In this document: positions 42,005-50,171 of the stretch, one piece after another
Position numbering within the stretch: the first letter of the stretch is position 1
How the letters are laid out: each line of letters opens with the position of its first letter
Source of the DNA: Mycobacterium persicum
Lineage (GTDB): Bacteria; Actinomycetota; Actinomycetes; Mycobacteriales; Mycobacteriaceae
Length of the DNA stretch: 62,674 nucleotides
Assembly (NCBI RefSeq): GCF_002086675.1
Contig: NZ_MVIF01000024.1
Coordinates: forward strand, 1-62,674
Reading direction: 5' to 3'
Made by a program: the position numbers and the translations under genes
Notes under the pieces: model-generated
Seen by the model: only the letters and a program-made list of their open reading frames with translations
The model's database searches: none
Told to the model about the DNA's origin: nothing

Positions 42005-43396
42005 ATGCAGCGGCTCAGTGGCCTCGACGCCAGCTTCTTGTACCTGGAAACCTCGTCCCAGCCGATGCACGTGTGCTCGATCATGGACTTGGACACCTCG
42101 ACGATGCCGGGCGGCTACACCTTCGACCGGCTGCGCGAGGCATTGTCGCTTCGCGTCAAAGCGCTGCCGGAGTTCCGGGAGAAGCTCGCCAGCAGCCCGT
42201 TGAACCTCGACCATCCGGTCTGGGTCGACGACGACGACTTCCACATCGATCGCCATGTGCACCGCATCGGTTTGCCGTCACCGGGCGGCCGGGCGGAACT
42301 CTCGGAGATCTGCGGACATATCGCGTCGCTGCCCTTGGATCGCCGCCGGCCGCTGTGGGAGATGTGGGTCGTCGAAGGCGTGGCAGGTACCGATTGCCAT
42401 CACCGGGGCCGCATCGGGATCATGACCAAGGTGCACCACGCCGCCGTGGACGGCGTGACCGGCGCCAACCTGATGTCGCAGCTGTGTACCACCGAAGCCG
42501 ACGCGCCCGCGCCGGATCCGGTGGACGGAGTCGGCGGCGGCAGCGGCTGGCAGATCGCCGCCGGCGGCCTGGTCAGGTTCGCGGCGCGACCGTTACAGCT
42601 GGCCAACGTGATGCCGCAGACGGTGTCCTCGGTGGTCTCCACGGTGTTGCGGGCCCGCGACGGCCTGACCATGGCACGCCCGTTCGCCGCGCCGCGCACC
42701 GTGTTCAACGCCAGCATCAGCGGCCGCCGCACCATCGCCTACGCCGAACTGGACCTCGAGGACATCAAGACGGTGAAAAACCACTTCGGCGTCAAGGTGA
42801 ACGATCTGGTGATGGCGCTGGTTTCCGGGGTGCTGCGGCAATATCTCGCCGAACGCAACGCCCTGCCCGACTCGTCGCTGGTGGCGTCGGTGCCCGTGTC
42901 GGTGCACGGCAAGTCCGATCGTCCCGGTCGTAACCAGGTTTCGGCGATGTTCTCCAGCCTGCACACCGAAATCGCCGACCCGGTGGAGCGTCTGCGGGCC
43001 ATCGCCCAAGCGAATTCGGCTGCCAAGGGCCATAGTTCGGCCATCGGCGCGACGCTGTTGCAGGATTGGTCACAGTTCGCCGCGCCGGCCGTTTTCGGAG
43101 TGGCGATGCGCGTCTACGCCAAGACCCGGCTGACCGAGAGCCTGCCGGTGCACAACCTGGTGGTCTCCAATGTGCCGGGGCCCCAGGTTCCGTTGTACCT
43201 GCTGGGTTGCCAGGTCAAGTCGATGTACCCATTGGGGCCGATCTTTCACGGCTCCGGTCTCAATATCACGGTCATGTCGCTCAACGGCAAGTTGGACATC
43301 GGTCTCGTCTCGTGTCCGGAACTGCTGCCAGACTTGTGGGAAATGGCCGACGAGTTTGCTATCGCCATGGAAGAACTGCTGGCGGCCGTCGGGTGA
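42005..43396 (+). CDS. Wax ester synthase / diacylglycerol acyltransferase (WS/DGAT)
   Basis: The 463-residue protein joins acyl-CoA to a long-chain alcohol or diacylglycerol. It has the N-terminal RLSGLDASFLYLE, the catalytic KVHHAAVDGVTG (HHxxxDG), VSVHGKSDRPGRNQVSAMF, and the late LVVSNVPGPQVPLYL. Mycobacteria carry many paralogues that make triacylglycerol stores. This copy lies between panB and the Hip1 gene, which are adjacent in H37Rv as I recall, so it looks like an insertion or a loss in the other lineage. Confidence 0.9.
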   Translation: MQRLSGLDASFLYLETSSQPMHVCSIMDLDTSTMPGGYTFDRLREALSLRVKALPEFREKLASSPLNLDHPVWVDDDDFHIDRHVHRIGLPSPGGRAELSEICGHIASLPLDRRRPLWEMWVVEGVAGTDCHHRGRIGIMTKVHHAAVDGVTGANLMSQLCTTEADAPAPDPVDGVGGGSGWQIAAGGLVRFAARPLQLANVMPQTVSSVVSTVLRARDGLTMARPFAAPRTVFNASISGRRTIAYAELDLEDIKTVKNHFGVKVNDLVMALVSGVLRQYLAERNALPDSSLVASVPVSVHGKSDRPGRNQVSAMFSSLHTEIADPVERLRAIAQANSAAKGHSSAIGATLLQDWSQFAAPAVFGVAMRVYAKTRLTESLPVHNLVVSNVPGPQVPLYLLGCQVKSMYPLGPIFHGSGLNITVMSLNGKLDIGLVSCPELLPDLWEMADEFAIAMEELLAAVG

Positions 43397-43455
43397 TTTG
43401 TCCCACGACGGTCGTTAGCCAGCATCTTCGGCCGGCTCTGGCACCATAGGTTGCC

Positions 43456-45012
43456 ATGTGCCTGTCTCGCCGCGAAAAGTTCGCGCGCATGTTGCTGATC
43501 TGGACCGCGCTCGCCACCGTGGCGTTGGTTCTCGCGGGCTGCATCCGCGTGGTCGGCGGGCGCGCTCGGATGGCCGAGCCGAAGCTGGGACAGCCCGTGC
43601 AGTGGACGCCGTGCCGCAGCTCCAATCCGGCGGTGAAGATTCCCGGCGGCGCGCTGTGCGGCAAGCTCGCCGTGCCGGTCGACTACGGCCATCCCGACGG
43701 TGACATCGCGGCCCTGGCCCTCATTCGATTCCCGGCTACGGGGGACAAGATCGGTTCGCTGGTCATCAACCCCGGTGGTCCGGGCGAATCAGGTATCGAG
43801 GCAGCGCTGGGCGTTTTCCAGTCGTTGCCGAAGCGGGTCCATGAACGGTTCGACCTCGTCGGCTTCGACCCGCGTGGCGTGGCGTCCTCGCGTCCGGCAC
43901 TGTGGTGCAACTCCGACGCCGACAACGACCGGCTACGGGCGGAACCGCAGGTCGACTACAGCCCCGCGGGGGTGGCCCGCATTGAAGAGGAAACCAGGCA
44001 ATTCGTCAGCCGCTGCGTCGCCAAGATGGGCAAGGAGTTCCTGGCGAACGTCGGGACGGTCAATGTCGCCAAGGACCTCGATGCCATCCGCGCGGCACTG
44101 GGCGACGACAAACTGACCTACCTCGGCTACTCGTACGGCACCCGGATCGGCTCCGCCTACGCCGAGGCCTACCCCCAGCGGGTGCGCTCGATGATCCTTG
44201 ACGGCGCGGTCGACCCCAACGCCGATCCCATCGAGGCGGATCTGCGTCAGGCCAAGGGATTTCAGGACGCCTTCAACGACTACGCCGCCGACTGCGCCAA
44301 GGACGGTAGCTGCCCGTTGGGCAACGACCCGGCCAAGGCCGTCGACGTCTATCACAGCCTGGTCGACCCGCTGGTCGACCCCAACAACCTGCAGGTGAGC
44401 AGGCCGGCGCGCACCAACGACCCGCGGGGACTCAGCTACAGCGACGCGATCGTGGGCACCATCATGGCGCTCTACTCGCCGAATCTGTGGAGTCACCTGA
44501 CCGACGGCCTTTCGGAGCTGGCCGACCACCGCGGCGACACCCTGCTCGCGCTGGCCGACATGTACATGCGCCGCGACTCGCACGGCCATTACACCAACGC
44601 CACGGACGCGCGGGTGGCCATCAATTGCGTTGACCAGCCGCCGATTACCGACCGCGCCAAGATCATCGACGAGGACCGCCGCTCCCGCGAGCTCGCGCCG
44701 TTCATGAGCTACGGCAAGTTCACCGGCGACGCGCCACTGGGCACCTGCGCATTCTGGCCGGTGCCGCCGACCAGCAAGCCGCACGCGGTCTCGGCGCCGG
44801 GCCTGGTGCCAACGGTCGTGGTGTCGACCACCCATGACCCGGCCACGCCCTATAAAGCCGGAGTTGAACTGGCAAACCAGCTGCACGGCTCGCTGCTGAC
44901 GTTCAACGGAACCCAGCACACCGTGGTCTTCCAGGGTGACAGCTGCGTCGACGACTACGTCACGGCTTACCTGATCGGCGGGACAACCCCGCCGAGCGGC
45001 GCGAAATGCTGA
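43456..45012 (+). CDS. caeA: Cell-envelope lipoprotein serine hydrolase Hip1/CaeA
   Basis: The 518-residue protein has a lipoprotein signal with lipobox LVLAGC (acylated C29). The alpha/beta hydrolase fold shows VINPGGPGESG, the nucleophile elbow GYSYGT (S226), and a C-terminal STTHDPATPY (Asp) and GTQHTVV (His). The M. tuberculosis orthologue Rv2224c is a serine protease that cleaves GroEL2 and moderates host responses. All triad residues are present. A paralogue with a different export signal lies after the oxidase gene. Confidence 0.9.
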   Translation: MCLSRREKFARMLLIWTALATVALVLAGCIRVVGGRARMAEPKLGQPVQWTPCRSSNPAVKIPGGALCGKLAVPVDYGHPDGDIAALALIRFPATGDKIGSLVINPGGPGESGIEAALGVFQSLPKRVHERFDLVGFDPRGVASSRPALWCNSDADNDRLRAEPQVDYSPAGVARIEEETRQFVSRCVAKMGKEFLANVGTVNVAKDLDAIRAALGDDKLTYLGYSYGTRIGSAYAEAYPQRVRSMILDGAVDPNADPIEADLRQAKGFQDAFNDYAADCAKDGSCPLGNDPAKAVDVYHSLVDPLVDPNNLQVSRPARTNDPRGLSYSDAIVGTIMALYSPNLWSHLTDGLSELADHRGDTLLALADMYMRRDSHGHYTNATDARVAINCVDQPPITDRAKIIDEDRRSRELAPFMSYGKFTGDAPLGTCAFWPVPPTSKPHAVSAPGLVPTVVVSTTHDPATPYKAGVELANQLHGSLLTFNGTQHTVVFQGDSCVDDYVTAYLIGGTTPPSGAKC

Positions 45013-45051
45013 CGCCGGCGGGCGAACTCGGCGACTAAGAGTAGGTGGGCA

Positions 45052-45078
45052 CCCCCGTAGCTTCGTCGAGCCTGGGGG
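45052..45078. terminator. Imperfect hairpin after the Hip1 gene
   Basis: CCCCC at 45052-45056 pairs with GGGGG at 45074-45078, with an inner GCT/AGC pairing (45059-45061 with 45068-45071). It lies 40 bases after the Hip1 stop. There is no T-tract. A terminator role is plausible. Confidence 0.35.
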
Positions 45079-45126
45079 ATTGCGCCGGCGTCGATCTCGA
45101 CGCGTGTGTCGGGCGGACGCCGGCCT

Positions 45127-45166
45127 CTTAACAGGACAACCGACCCCTTAACAGGACAACCGACCC
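45127..45166. repeat. Exact 20-base tandem repeat upstream of ctaD
   Basis: CTTAACAGGACAACCGACCC occurs twice head to tail (45127-45146 and 45147-45166). The 20-base period places both copies on nearly the same face of the helix. It is in the leader region of the oxidase gene, about 165-200 bases before the ATG. It could be a pair of activator sites or a small replication-slippage repeat. Confidence 0.7.
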
Positions 45167-45207
45167 CCGGCGAATTGGCGAGTCTCACCACAAAGTTCCC
45201 GCGGAAA

Positions 45208-45227
45208 CTAGGGACGTTTGGCCCTAG
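45208..45227. promoter_or_regulatory. DosR-box-like palindrome upstream of ctaD
   Basis: CTAGGGACGTTTGGCCCTAG has perfect 6-bp outer arms (CTAGGG/CCCTAG). Its core GGGAC-GTTT-GGCCC resembles the mycobacterial DosR/DevR consensus (GGGACTWWAGTCCC) at most of its strong positions. It is centred about 112 bases before the ATG. This would link the gene to low oxygen or nitric oxide. Inference only. Confidence 0.42.
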
Positions 45228-45329
45228 GGCGCGGCGGTGGCGCGCCGGAATACTTGGGCGGCTTGTCCGAATGCCGTTACGACGCTGCTCCGATGCCGCT
45301 CGGATCATGAGACCCCCTGGAGTCAACCC

Positions 45330-47057
45330 ATGACCACTGAAGCGCCGCCCGCCCAAGACCTTCAGCCCCGCCGGCCGTTTCCGGCCCGGGTCGGGCCGAA
45401 GGGCAACTTGCTCTACAAGATCATCACCACCACCGACCACAAGATGATCGGCATCATGTACATGGTCGCCTGCTACATCTTCTTTTTCATCGGCGGGCTG
45501 ATGGCGTTGCTGATCCGCGGCGAACTCGCCGCACCCGGGCTGCAATTCCTGTCCAACGAGCAGTACAACCAGTTGTTCACCATGCACGGCACCGCGATGT
45601 TGCTGTTCTACGCCACCCCCGTCGTCTTCGGCTTCGCCAACCTGGTGCTGCCCCTGCAGATCGGCGCCCCCGACGTGGCCTTCCCGCGACTCAACGCGCT
45701 GTCGTTCTGGCTGTTCATCTTCGGCGCGCTGATCGCGCTGAGCGGCTTCATCGTCCCGGGCGGCCCGGCCGACTTCGGCTGGACGGCCTACACCCCGCTG
45801 TCCAACGCGATCCACAGTCCCGGCCCCGGTGGCGACCTGTGGATCCTGGGCCTGGGTGTGGGTGGTCTGGGCACCATCCTGGGCGGGGTTAACATGCTCA
45901 CCACCGTGGTGTGCATGCGCGCACCGGGCATGACGATGTTCCGGATGCCGATCTTCACCTGGAACATCATGGTCACCAGCGTGCTGGTGCTGATGATCTT
46001 CCCGCTGTTGACCGCCGCGCTGTTCGGCTTGGCCGCCGACCGCCACCTCGGTGCCCACATCTACGACGCGGCCAACGGCGGGGTGATCCTGTTCCAGCAC
46101 CTGTTTTGGTTCTTCGGGCATCCCGAGGTGTACGTGATCGCGCTGCCGTTCTTCGGCATCATCTCCGAGGTGATCCCGGTGTTTGCCCGCAAGCCGATTT
46201 TCGGCTACACCACGCTGGTCTATGCGACCCTGTCCATCGCGGCGCTGTCGGTGGCGGTGTGGGCCCATCACATGTTCGTCACCGGCGCGGTGCTGCTGCC
46301 GTTCTTCTCCTTCATGACGTTCCTGATCGCGGTCCCCACCGGCCTCAAATTCTTCAACTGGATCGGCACCATGTGGCGGGGCCAGTTGACCTTCGAGACG
46401 CCGATGCTCTTCTCGTTCGGGTTCCTGGTCACCTTCCTGGCCGGCGGCTTGACCGGCGTGATGCTGGCCAGCCCGCCGCTGGACTTCCACGTCAGCGACA
46501 GCTACTTCGTGGTGGCGCACTTCCATTACACCCTGTTCGGCACCATCGTCTTCGCCACCTACGCCGGCGTCTACTTCTGGTTCCCGAAGATGACCGGACG
46601 GCTGCTCGACGAGCGGCTGGGCAAGCTGCATTTCTGGCTGACGTTCATCGGCTTTCACACCACGTTCCTGGTCCAGCACTGGCTGGGCAATGCCGGGATG
46701 CCCCGCCGCTACGCGGACTACCTGCCCACCGACGGCTACCAAACGCTGAACGTGGTCTCCACGGTGGGGGCATTCATCCTCGGCATCTCGGTGCTGCCGT
46801 TCGCGTGGAACGTATTCAGGAGTTGGCGCTTCGGCGAACCGGTGTTGGTCGACGACCCCTGGGGCCACGGCAACTCGCTGGAATGGGCCACCAGCTGCCC
46901 GCCGCCGCGGCACAACTTTACCGAACTGCCCCGAATCCGTTCGGAGCGGCCGGCTTTCGAGCTGCACTACCCGCACATGGTGAAACGCATGCGCGCCGAA
47001 GCCCACGTCGGCCGACACGAAGAAGTGGCGGAAGCGGCGACCGTCGGCGCCGGCTGA
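45330..47057 (+). CDS. ctaD: Cytochrome c oxidase subunit I, aa3 type
   Basis: The 575-residue protein has 12 membrane helices and the full set of metal ligands: His in FTMHGTAML (heme a), [13 protein letters not shown] with the His-Tyr pair, WAHHMF (Cu-B), and HFHYTLFG (both hemes). GHPE also carries the D-channel Glu. It is the catalytic subunit that reduces oxygen to water. H37Rv keeps its ctaD elsewhere (Rv3043c, from memory), so this is either a second copy or a moved one. It stands alone between two Hip1-type genes, without subunits II-IV, and the upstream region holds repeats and a DosR-like palindrome. Confidence 0.92.
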   Translation: MTTEAPPAQDLQPRRPFPARVGPKGNLLYKIITTTDHKMIGIMYMVACYIFFFIGGLMALLIRGELAAPGLQFLSNEQYNQLFTMHGTAMLLFYATPVVFGFANLVLPLQIGAPDVAFPRLNALSFWLFIFGALIALSGFIVPGGPADFGWTAYTPLSNAIHSPGPGGDLWILGLGVGGLGTILGGVNMLTTVVCMRAPGMTMFRMPIFTWNIMVTSVLVLMIFPLLTAALFGLAADRHLGAHIYDAANGGVILFQHLFWFFGHPEVYVIALPFFGIISEVIPVFARKPIFGYTTLVYATLSIAALSVAVWAHHMFVTGAVLLPFFSFMTFLIAVPTGLKFFNWIGTMWRGQLTFETPMLFSFGFLVTFLAGGLTGVMLASPPLDFHVSDSYFVVAHFHYTLFGTIVFATYAGVYFWFPKMTGRLLDERLGKLHFWLTFIGFHTTFLVQHWLGNAGMPRRYADYLPTDGYQTLNVVSTVGAFILGISVLPFAWNVFRSWRFGEPVLVDDPWGHGNSLEWATSCPPPRHNFTELPRIRSERPAFELHYPHMVKRMRAEAHVGRHEEVAEAATVGAG

Positions 47058-47154
47058 GGGCCGCCGCACACCCACCGCGCACCACGCCGATACGAGATCA
47101 AGGCGTGACCAGTTCGCGCTGCGACAGGTATCCGTGGGTGAGACGATGCTGGCC

Positions 47155-48705
47155 ATGTCGCGTCTGAGACCGTTCAGCTCGGCGCTGCTGTCATTCGGAC
47201 TCGTGCTCGGCGGTCAACTACCGTCGGCCGGCGCGACCCCCGAGGCCGACACCGGTCAGACCCAAGGCCCGGTAACGCCCGCGGCCGCGGCGCAGCAGCA
47301 GAACTGGGGCTCGTGTTCCGCCTTCCTCCCCGACTCCGGCGACATTCCGACGGCCCGCTGTACGACGGTGTCGGTCCCGGTCGACTACGACCATCCCGGC
47401 GCCGCGCAGGCCACGCTGGCGGTGATCCGGGTTCCCGCGACCGGGCAGCGGATCGGGTCGTTGCTGCTCAACCCCGGCGGGCCCGGGGCGTCCGCGGTCG
47501 ACATGGTCGCCGGGATGGCGCCCGAACTGAAGGACACCGACATCGCCCGTCACTTCGACCTGGTGGGCTTCGACCCCCGAGGGGTCGGCCACTCGACACC
47601 GGCCCTGCGGTGCCGTACCGACGCCGAGTTCGACACCTACCGGCGCGACCCGATGGTCGATTACAGCCAGGCCGGTGTGGCCCACATCGAGCAGGTGTAC
47701 CGAGAGCTGGCGCAGCACTGTGCCGACCGGATGGGCCCCGGGTTCCTGGCCAACGTCGGGACCGCGTCGGCGGCGCGCGACATGGACCTGATCCGCCAGG
47801 CCCTGGGTGACGACCAGATCAACTACCTCGGGTACAGCTACGGCACCGAGCTGGGCACCGCCTACCTCGAGCGGTTCGGCGCCCACGTCCGGGCGATGGT
47901 GCTCGACGGCGCGATCGACCCGACCATCGGCCCGATCGAGGAAAACGTCAAGCAGCTGGCCGGATTTCAAACCGCTTTCAACGACTACGCCGCGGACTGT
48001 GCGCGCTCGACGGCCTGCCCGCTGGGCACCGACCCGACCCAGTGGGTCAATCGCTACCACGCGCTGGTCGACCCGCTGGCCGCCAGCCCGGGCAAGACAA
48101 CGGATCCGCGGGGCCTGAGCTATGCCGACGCCACCACCGGCACCATCAACGCGCTCTACACCCCGCAGCACTGGAAGTACCTGACCAGTGGCCTGCTGGG
48201 GCTGCTGCGCGGCACCGATGCCGGCGACCTGCTGGTGCTTGCCGACGACTACTACGGCCGCGACCGCGACGGCCACTACGACAACGACCAGGACGCGTTC
48301 AACGCGATTCGCTGTGTCGACGCGCCGGCGCCGACGGACGCCGCGTCGTGGGTGTCGGCCGATCAGCAGTTCCGCCAGGCCGCGCCGTTCCTCAGCTACG
48401 GGCAGTTCACCGGCTTCGCGCCGCGCGATCTGTGTGCGCTGTGGCCGGTACCGGCGACCTCAACACCACACGCCGCCGCACCCGCTGCGCCGGGCAAGGT
48501 CGTGGTGGTCTCCACCACCCACGACCCGGCCACCCCCTATCAGGCCGGGGTAGACCTGGCCCGGCAGCTGGGCGCCGCGCTGATCACCTACGACGGCACC
48601 CAGCACACGGCGGTGTTCGACGGCAACGACTGTGTGGACACCGCGGTGGTGCGCTACTTCGTCGAACTGACATTGCCGCCGGCCAATCTTCGCTGCGGGT
48701 CCTGA
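47155..48705 (+). CDS. Exported serine hydrolase, Hip1 paralogue (Rv2223c-like)
   Basis: The protein (516 residues) has a classical signal peptide (MSRLRPFSSALLSFGLVLGG, cut near SAGA) without a lipobox, so it is secreted, unlike the lipoprotein Hip1. It keeps LLNPGGPGASAVD, the GYSYGTELG nucleophile elbow, STTHDPATPYQAG and GTQHTAVF. The two proteins align along their length and came from an old duplication. Starts at 47134 (GTG) and 47146 (ATG) are possible but give a less typical signal peptide. Confidence 0.87.
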   Translation: MSRLRPFSSALLSFGLVLGGQLPSAGATPEADTGQTQGPVTPAAAAQQQNWGSCSAFLPDSGDIPTARCTTVSVPVDYDHPGAAQATLAVIRVPATGQRIGSLLLNPGGPGASAVDMVAGMAPELKDTDIARHFDLVGFDPRGVGHSTPALRCRTDAEFDTYRRDPMVDYSQAGVAHIEQVYRELAQHCADRMGPGFLANVGTASAARDMDLIRQALGDDQINYLGYSYGTELGTAYLERFGAHVRAMVLDGAIDPTIGPIEENVKQLAGFQTAFNDYAADCARSTACPLGTDPTQWVNRYHALVDPLAASPGKTTDPRGLSYADATTGTINALYTPQHWKYLTSGLLGLLRGTDAGDLLVLADDYYGRDRDGHYDNDQDAFNAIRCVDAPAPTDAASWVSADQQFRQAAPFLSYGQFTGFAPRDLCALWPVPATSTPHAAAPAAPGKVVVVSTTHDPATPYQAGVDLARQLGAALITYDGTQHTAVFDGNDCVDTAVVRYFVELTLPPANLRCGS

Positions 48706-48776
48706 GCCGGCTTGGCAACGTGTCTGGCCGGGCATTGGTAACACGGTATTAACAGAGCTTGCATAGGGTTCCAGTT

Positions 48777-50117
48777 ATGGATCGGCAAAAGGAATTCGTC
48801 CTGCGCACGCTCGAAGAACGCGACATCCGCTTTGTTCGGCTCTGGTTCACCGACGTGCTCGGCTTCCTCAAGTCGGTCGCCATCGCCCCTGCCGAACTCG
48901 AAGGCGCCTTCGAGGAGGGCATCGGCTTCGACGGGTCCTCGATCGAGGGCTTCGCCCGGGTGTCGGAATCCGACACCGTGGCCAACCCGGATCCGTCGAC
49001 CTTCCAGGTGCTGCCGTGGACGACGGGCTCCGGCCACCACCACTCGGCGCGGATCTTCTGCGATATCACCATGCCGGACGGCTCACCGTCGTGGGCTGAT
49101 CCCCGGCATGTGCTGCGCCGGCAGCTGACCAAGGCCAACGAACTCGGCTTTTCCTGCTACGTGCATCCCGAAATCGAGTTCTTCCTGCTCAAGCCCGGTC
49201 CCGAAGACGGGACGGAGCCCGTTCCGATCGACAACGCCGGTTACTTCGACCAGGCGGTGCACGAATCGGCCTCCAAGTTCCGCCGGCATGCGATCGAGGC
49301 GCTGGAGTTCATGGGCATCTCGGTGGAGTTCAGTCACCACGAGGGCGCGCCCGGCCAGCAGGAGATCGATCTGCGCTTCGCCGACGCGTTGTCGATGGCC
49401 GACAACGTAATGACCTTCCGCTACGTCATCAAAGAAGTCGCGCTGGAAGAAGGTGTGCGGGCCACGTTCATGCCCAAACCGTTCGGGCAGCATCCGGGTT
49501 CGGCGATGCATACCCACATGAGTCTGTTCGAGGGCGACGTCAACGCCTTCCATAGCCCCGACGATCCGCTGCAACTGTCGGACGTCGGCAAGTCGTTCAT
49601 CGCCGGAATCCTCGAGCACGCCTCGGAGATCAGCGCGGTGACCAATCAATGGGTCAACTCCTACAAGCGGCTGGTGCAGGGCGGTGAGGCGCCCACCGCC
49701 GCGTCGTGGGGCGCGGCCAACCGCTCGGCACTGGTGCGGGTGCCGATGTACACCCCGCACAAAACCTCGTCGCGGCGCATCGAGGTGCGCAGCCCCGACT
49801 CGGCCTGTAACCCCTACCTGACGTTCGCGGTGCTGCTGGCCGCCGGACTGCGGGGCGTGGAGAAGGGCTACGTTCTGGGCCCGCAGGCCGAGGACAACGT
49901 CTGGGACCTCACCCCCGAGGAACGCCGCACCATGGGCTACCGGGAGTTGCCGTCCAGCCTGGACAGCGCGCTGCGTGCCATGGAGGCCTCCGAACTCGTC
50001 GCGGAGGCCTTGGGGGAGCACGTGTTTGACTTCTTCCTGCGCAACAAACGCCGCGAATGGGCGACCTACCGCAGCCACGTCACGCCCTACGAACTGCGCA
50101 CCTACCTGTCGCTGTAG
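48777..50117 (+). CDS. glnA2: Glutamine synthetase-like enzyme GlnA2
   Basis: The 446-residue protein has the glutamine synthetase fold: GIGFDGSSIEGFARVSESD, PEIEFFLLKPG, the metal loop MPKPFGQHPGSAMHTHMSLF, NSYKRLVQGGEAPTAASWG, and RSPDSACNPYLTFAVLLAAG. At the position of the adenylylated Tyr of GlnA1 it has Trp (W376 in NVWDLTPEE), so GlnE cannot regulate it in the usual way. GlnA2-type enzymes in actinobacteria are linked to gamma-glutamylation of polyamines; the substrate here is not proven. glnE follows after 54 bases. Confidence 0.9.
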   Translation: MDRQKEFVLRTLEERDIRFVRLWFTDVLGFLKSVAIAPAELEGAFEEGIGFDGSSIEGFARVSESDTVANPDPSTFQVLPWTTGSGHHHSARIFCDITMPDGSPSWADPRHVLRRQLTKANELGFSCYVHPEIEFFLLKPGPEDGTEPVPIDNAGYFDQAVHESASKFRRHAIEALEFMGISVEFSHHEGAPGQQEIDLRFADALSMADNVMTFRYVIKEVALEEGVRATFMPKPFGQHPGSAMHTHMSLFEGDVNAFHSPDDPLQLSDVGKSFIAGILEHASEISAVTNQWVNSYKRLVQGGEAPTAASWGAANRSALVRVPMYTPHKTSSRRIEVRSPDSACNPYLTFAVLLAAGLRGVEKGYVLGPQAEDNVWDLTPEERRTMGYRELPSSLDSALRAMEASELVAEALGEHVFDFFLRNKRREWATYRSHVTPYELRTYLSL

Positions 50118-50171
50118 CCCAACGCGGCCGCTCGTGCCGCTACCGCGCCGGCTTGCGCTACCGTCGAGGTC

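Noticed and set aside
44967..47156. A 729-residue open frame on the minus strand opposite ctaD
   Set aside because: The opposite strand encodes a complete subunit I with all ligands. The minus frame is repetitive, charged and has no domain; it is a high-GC shadow.
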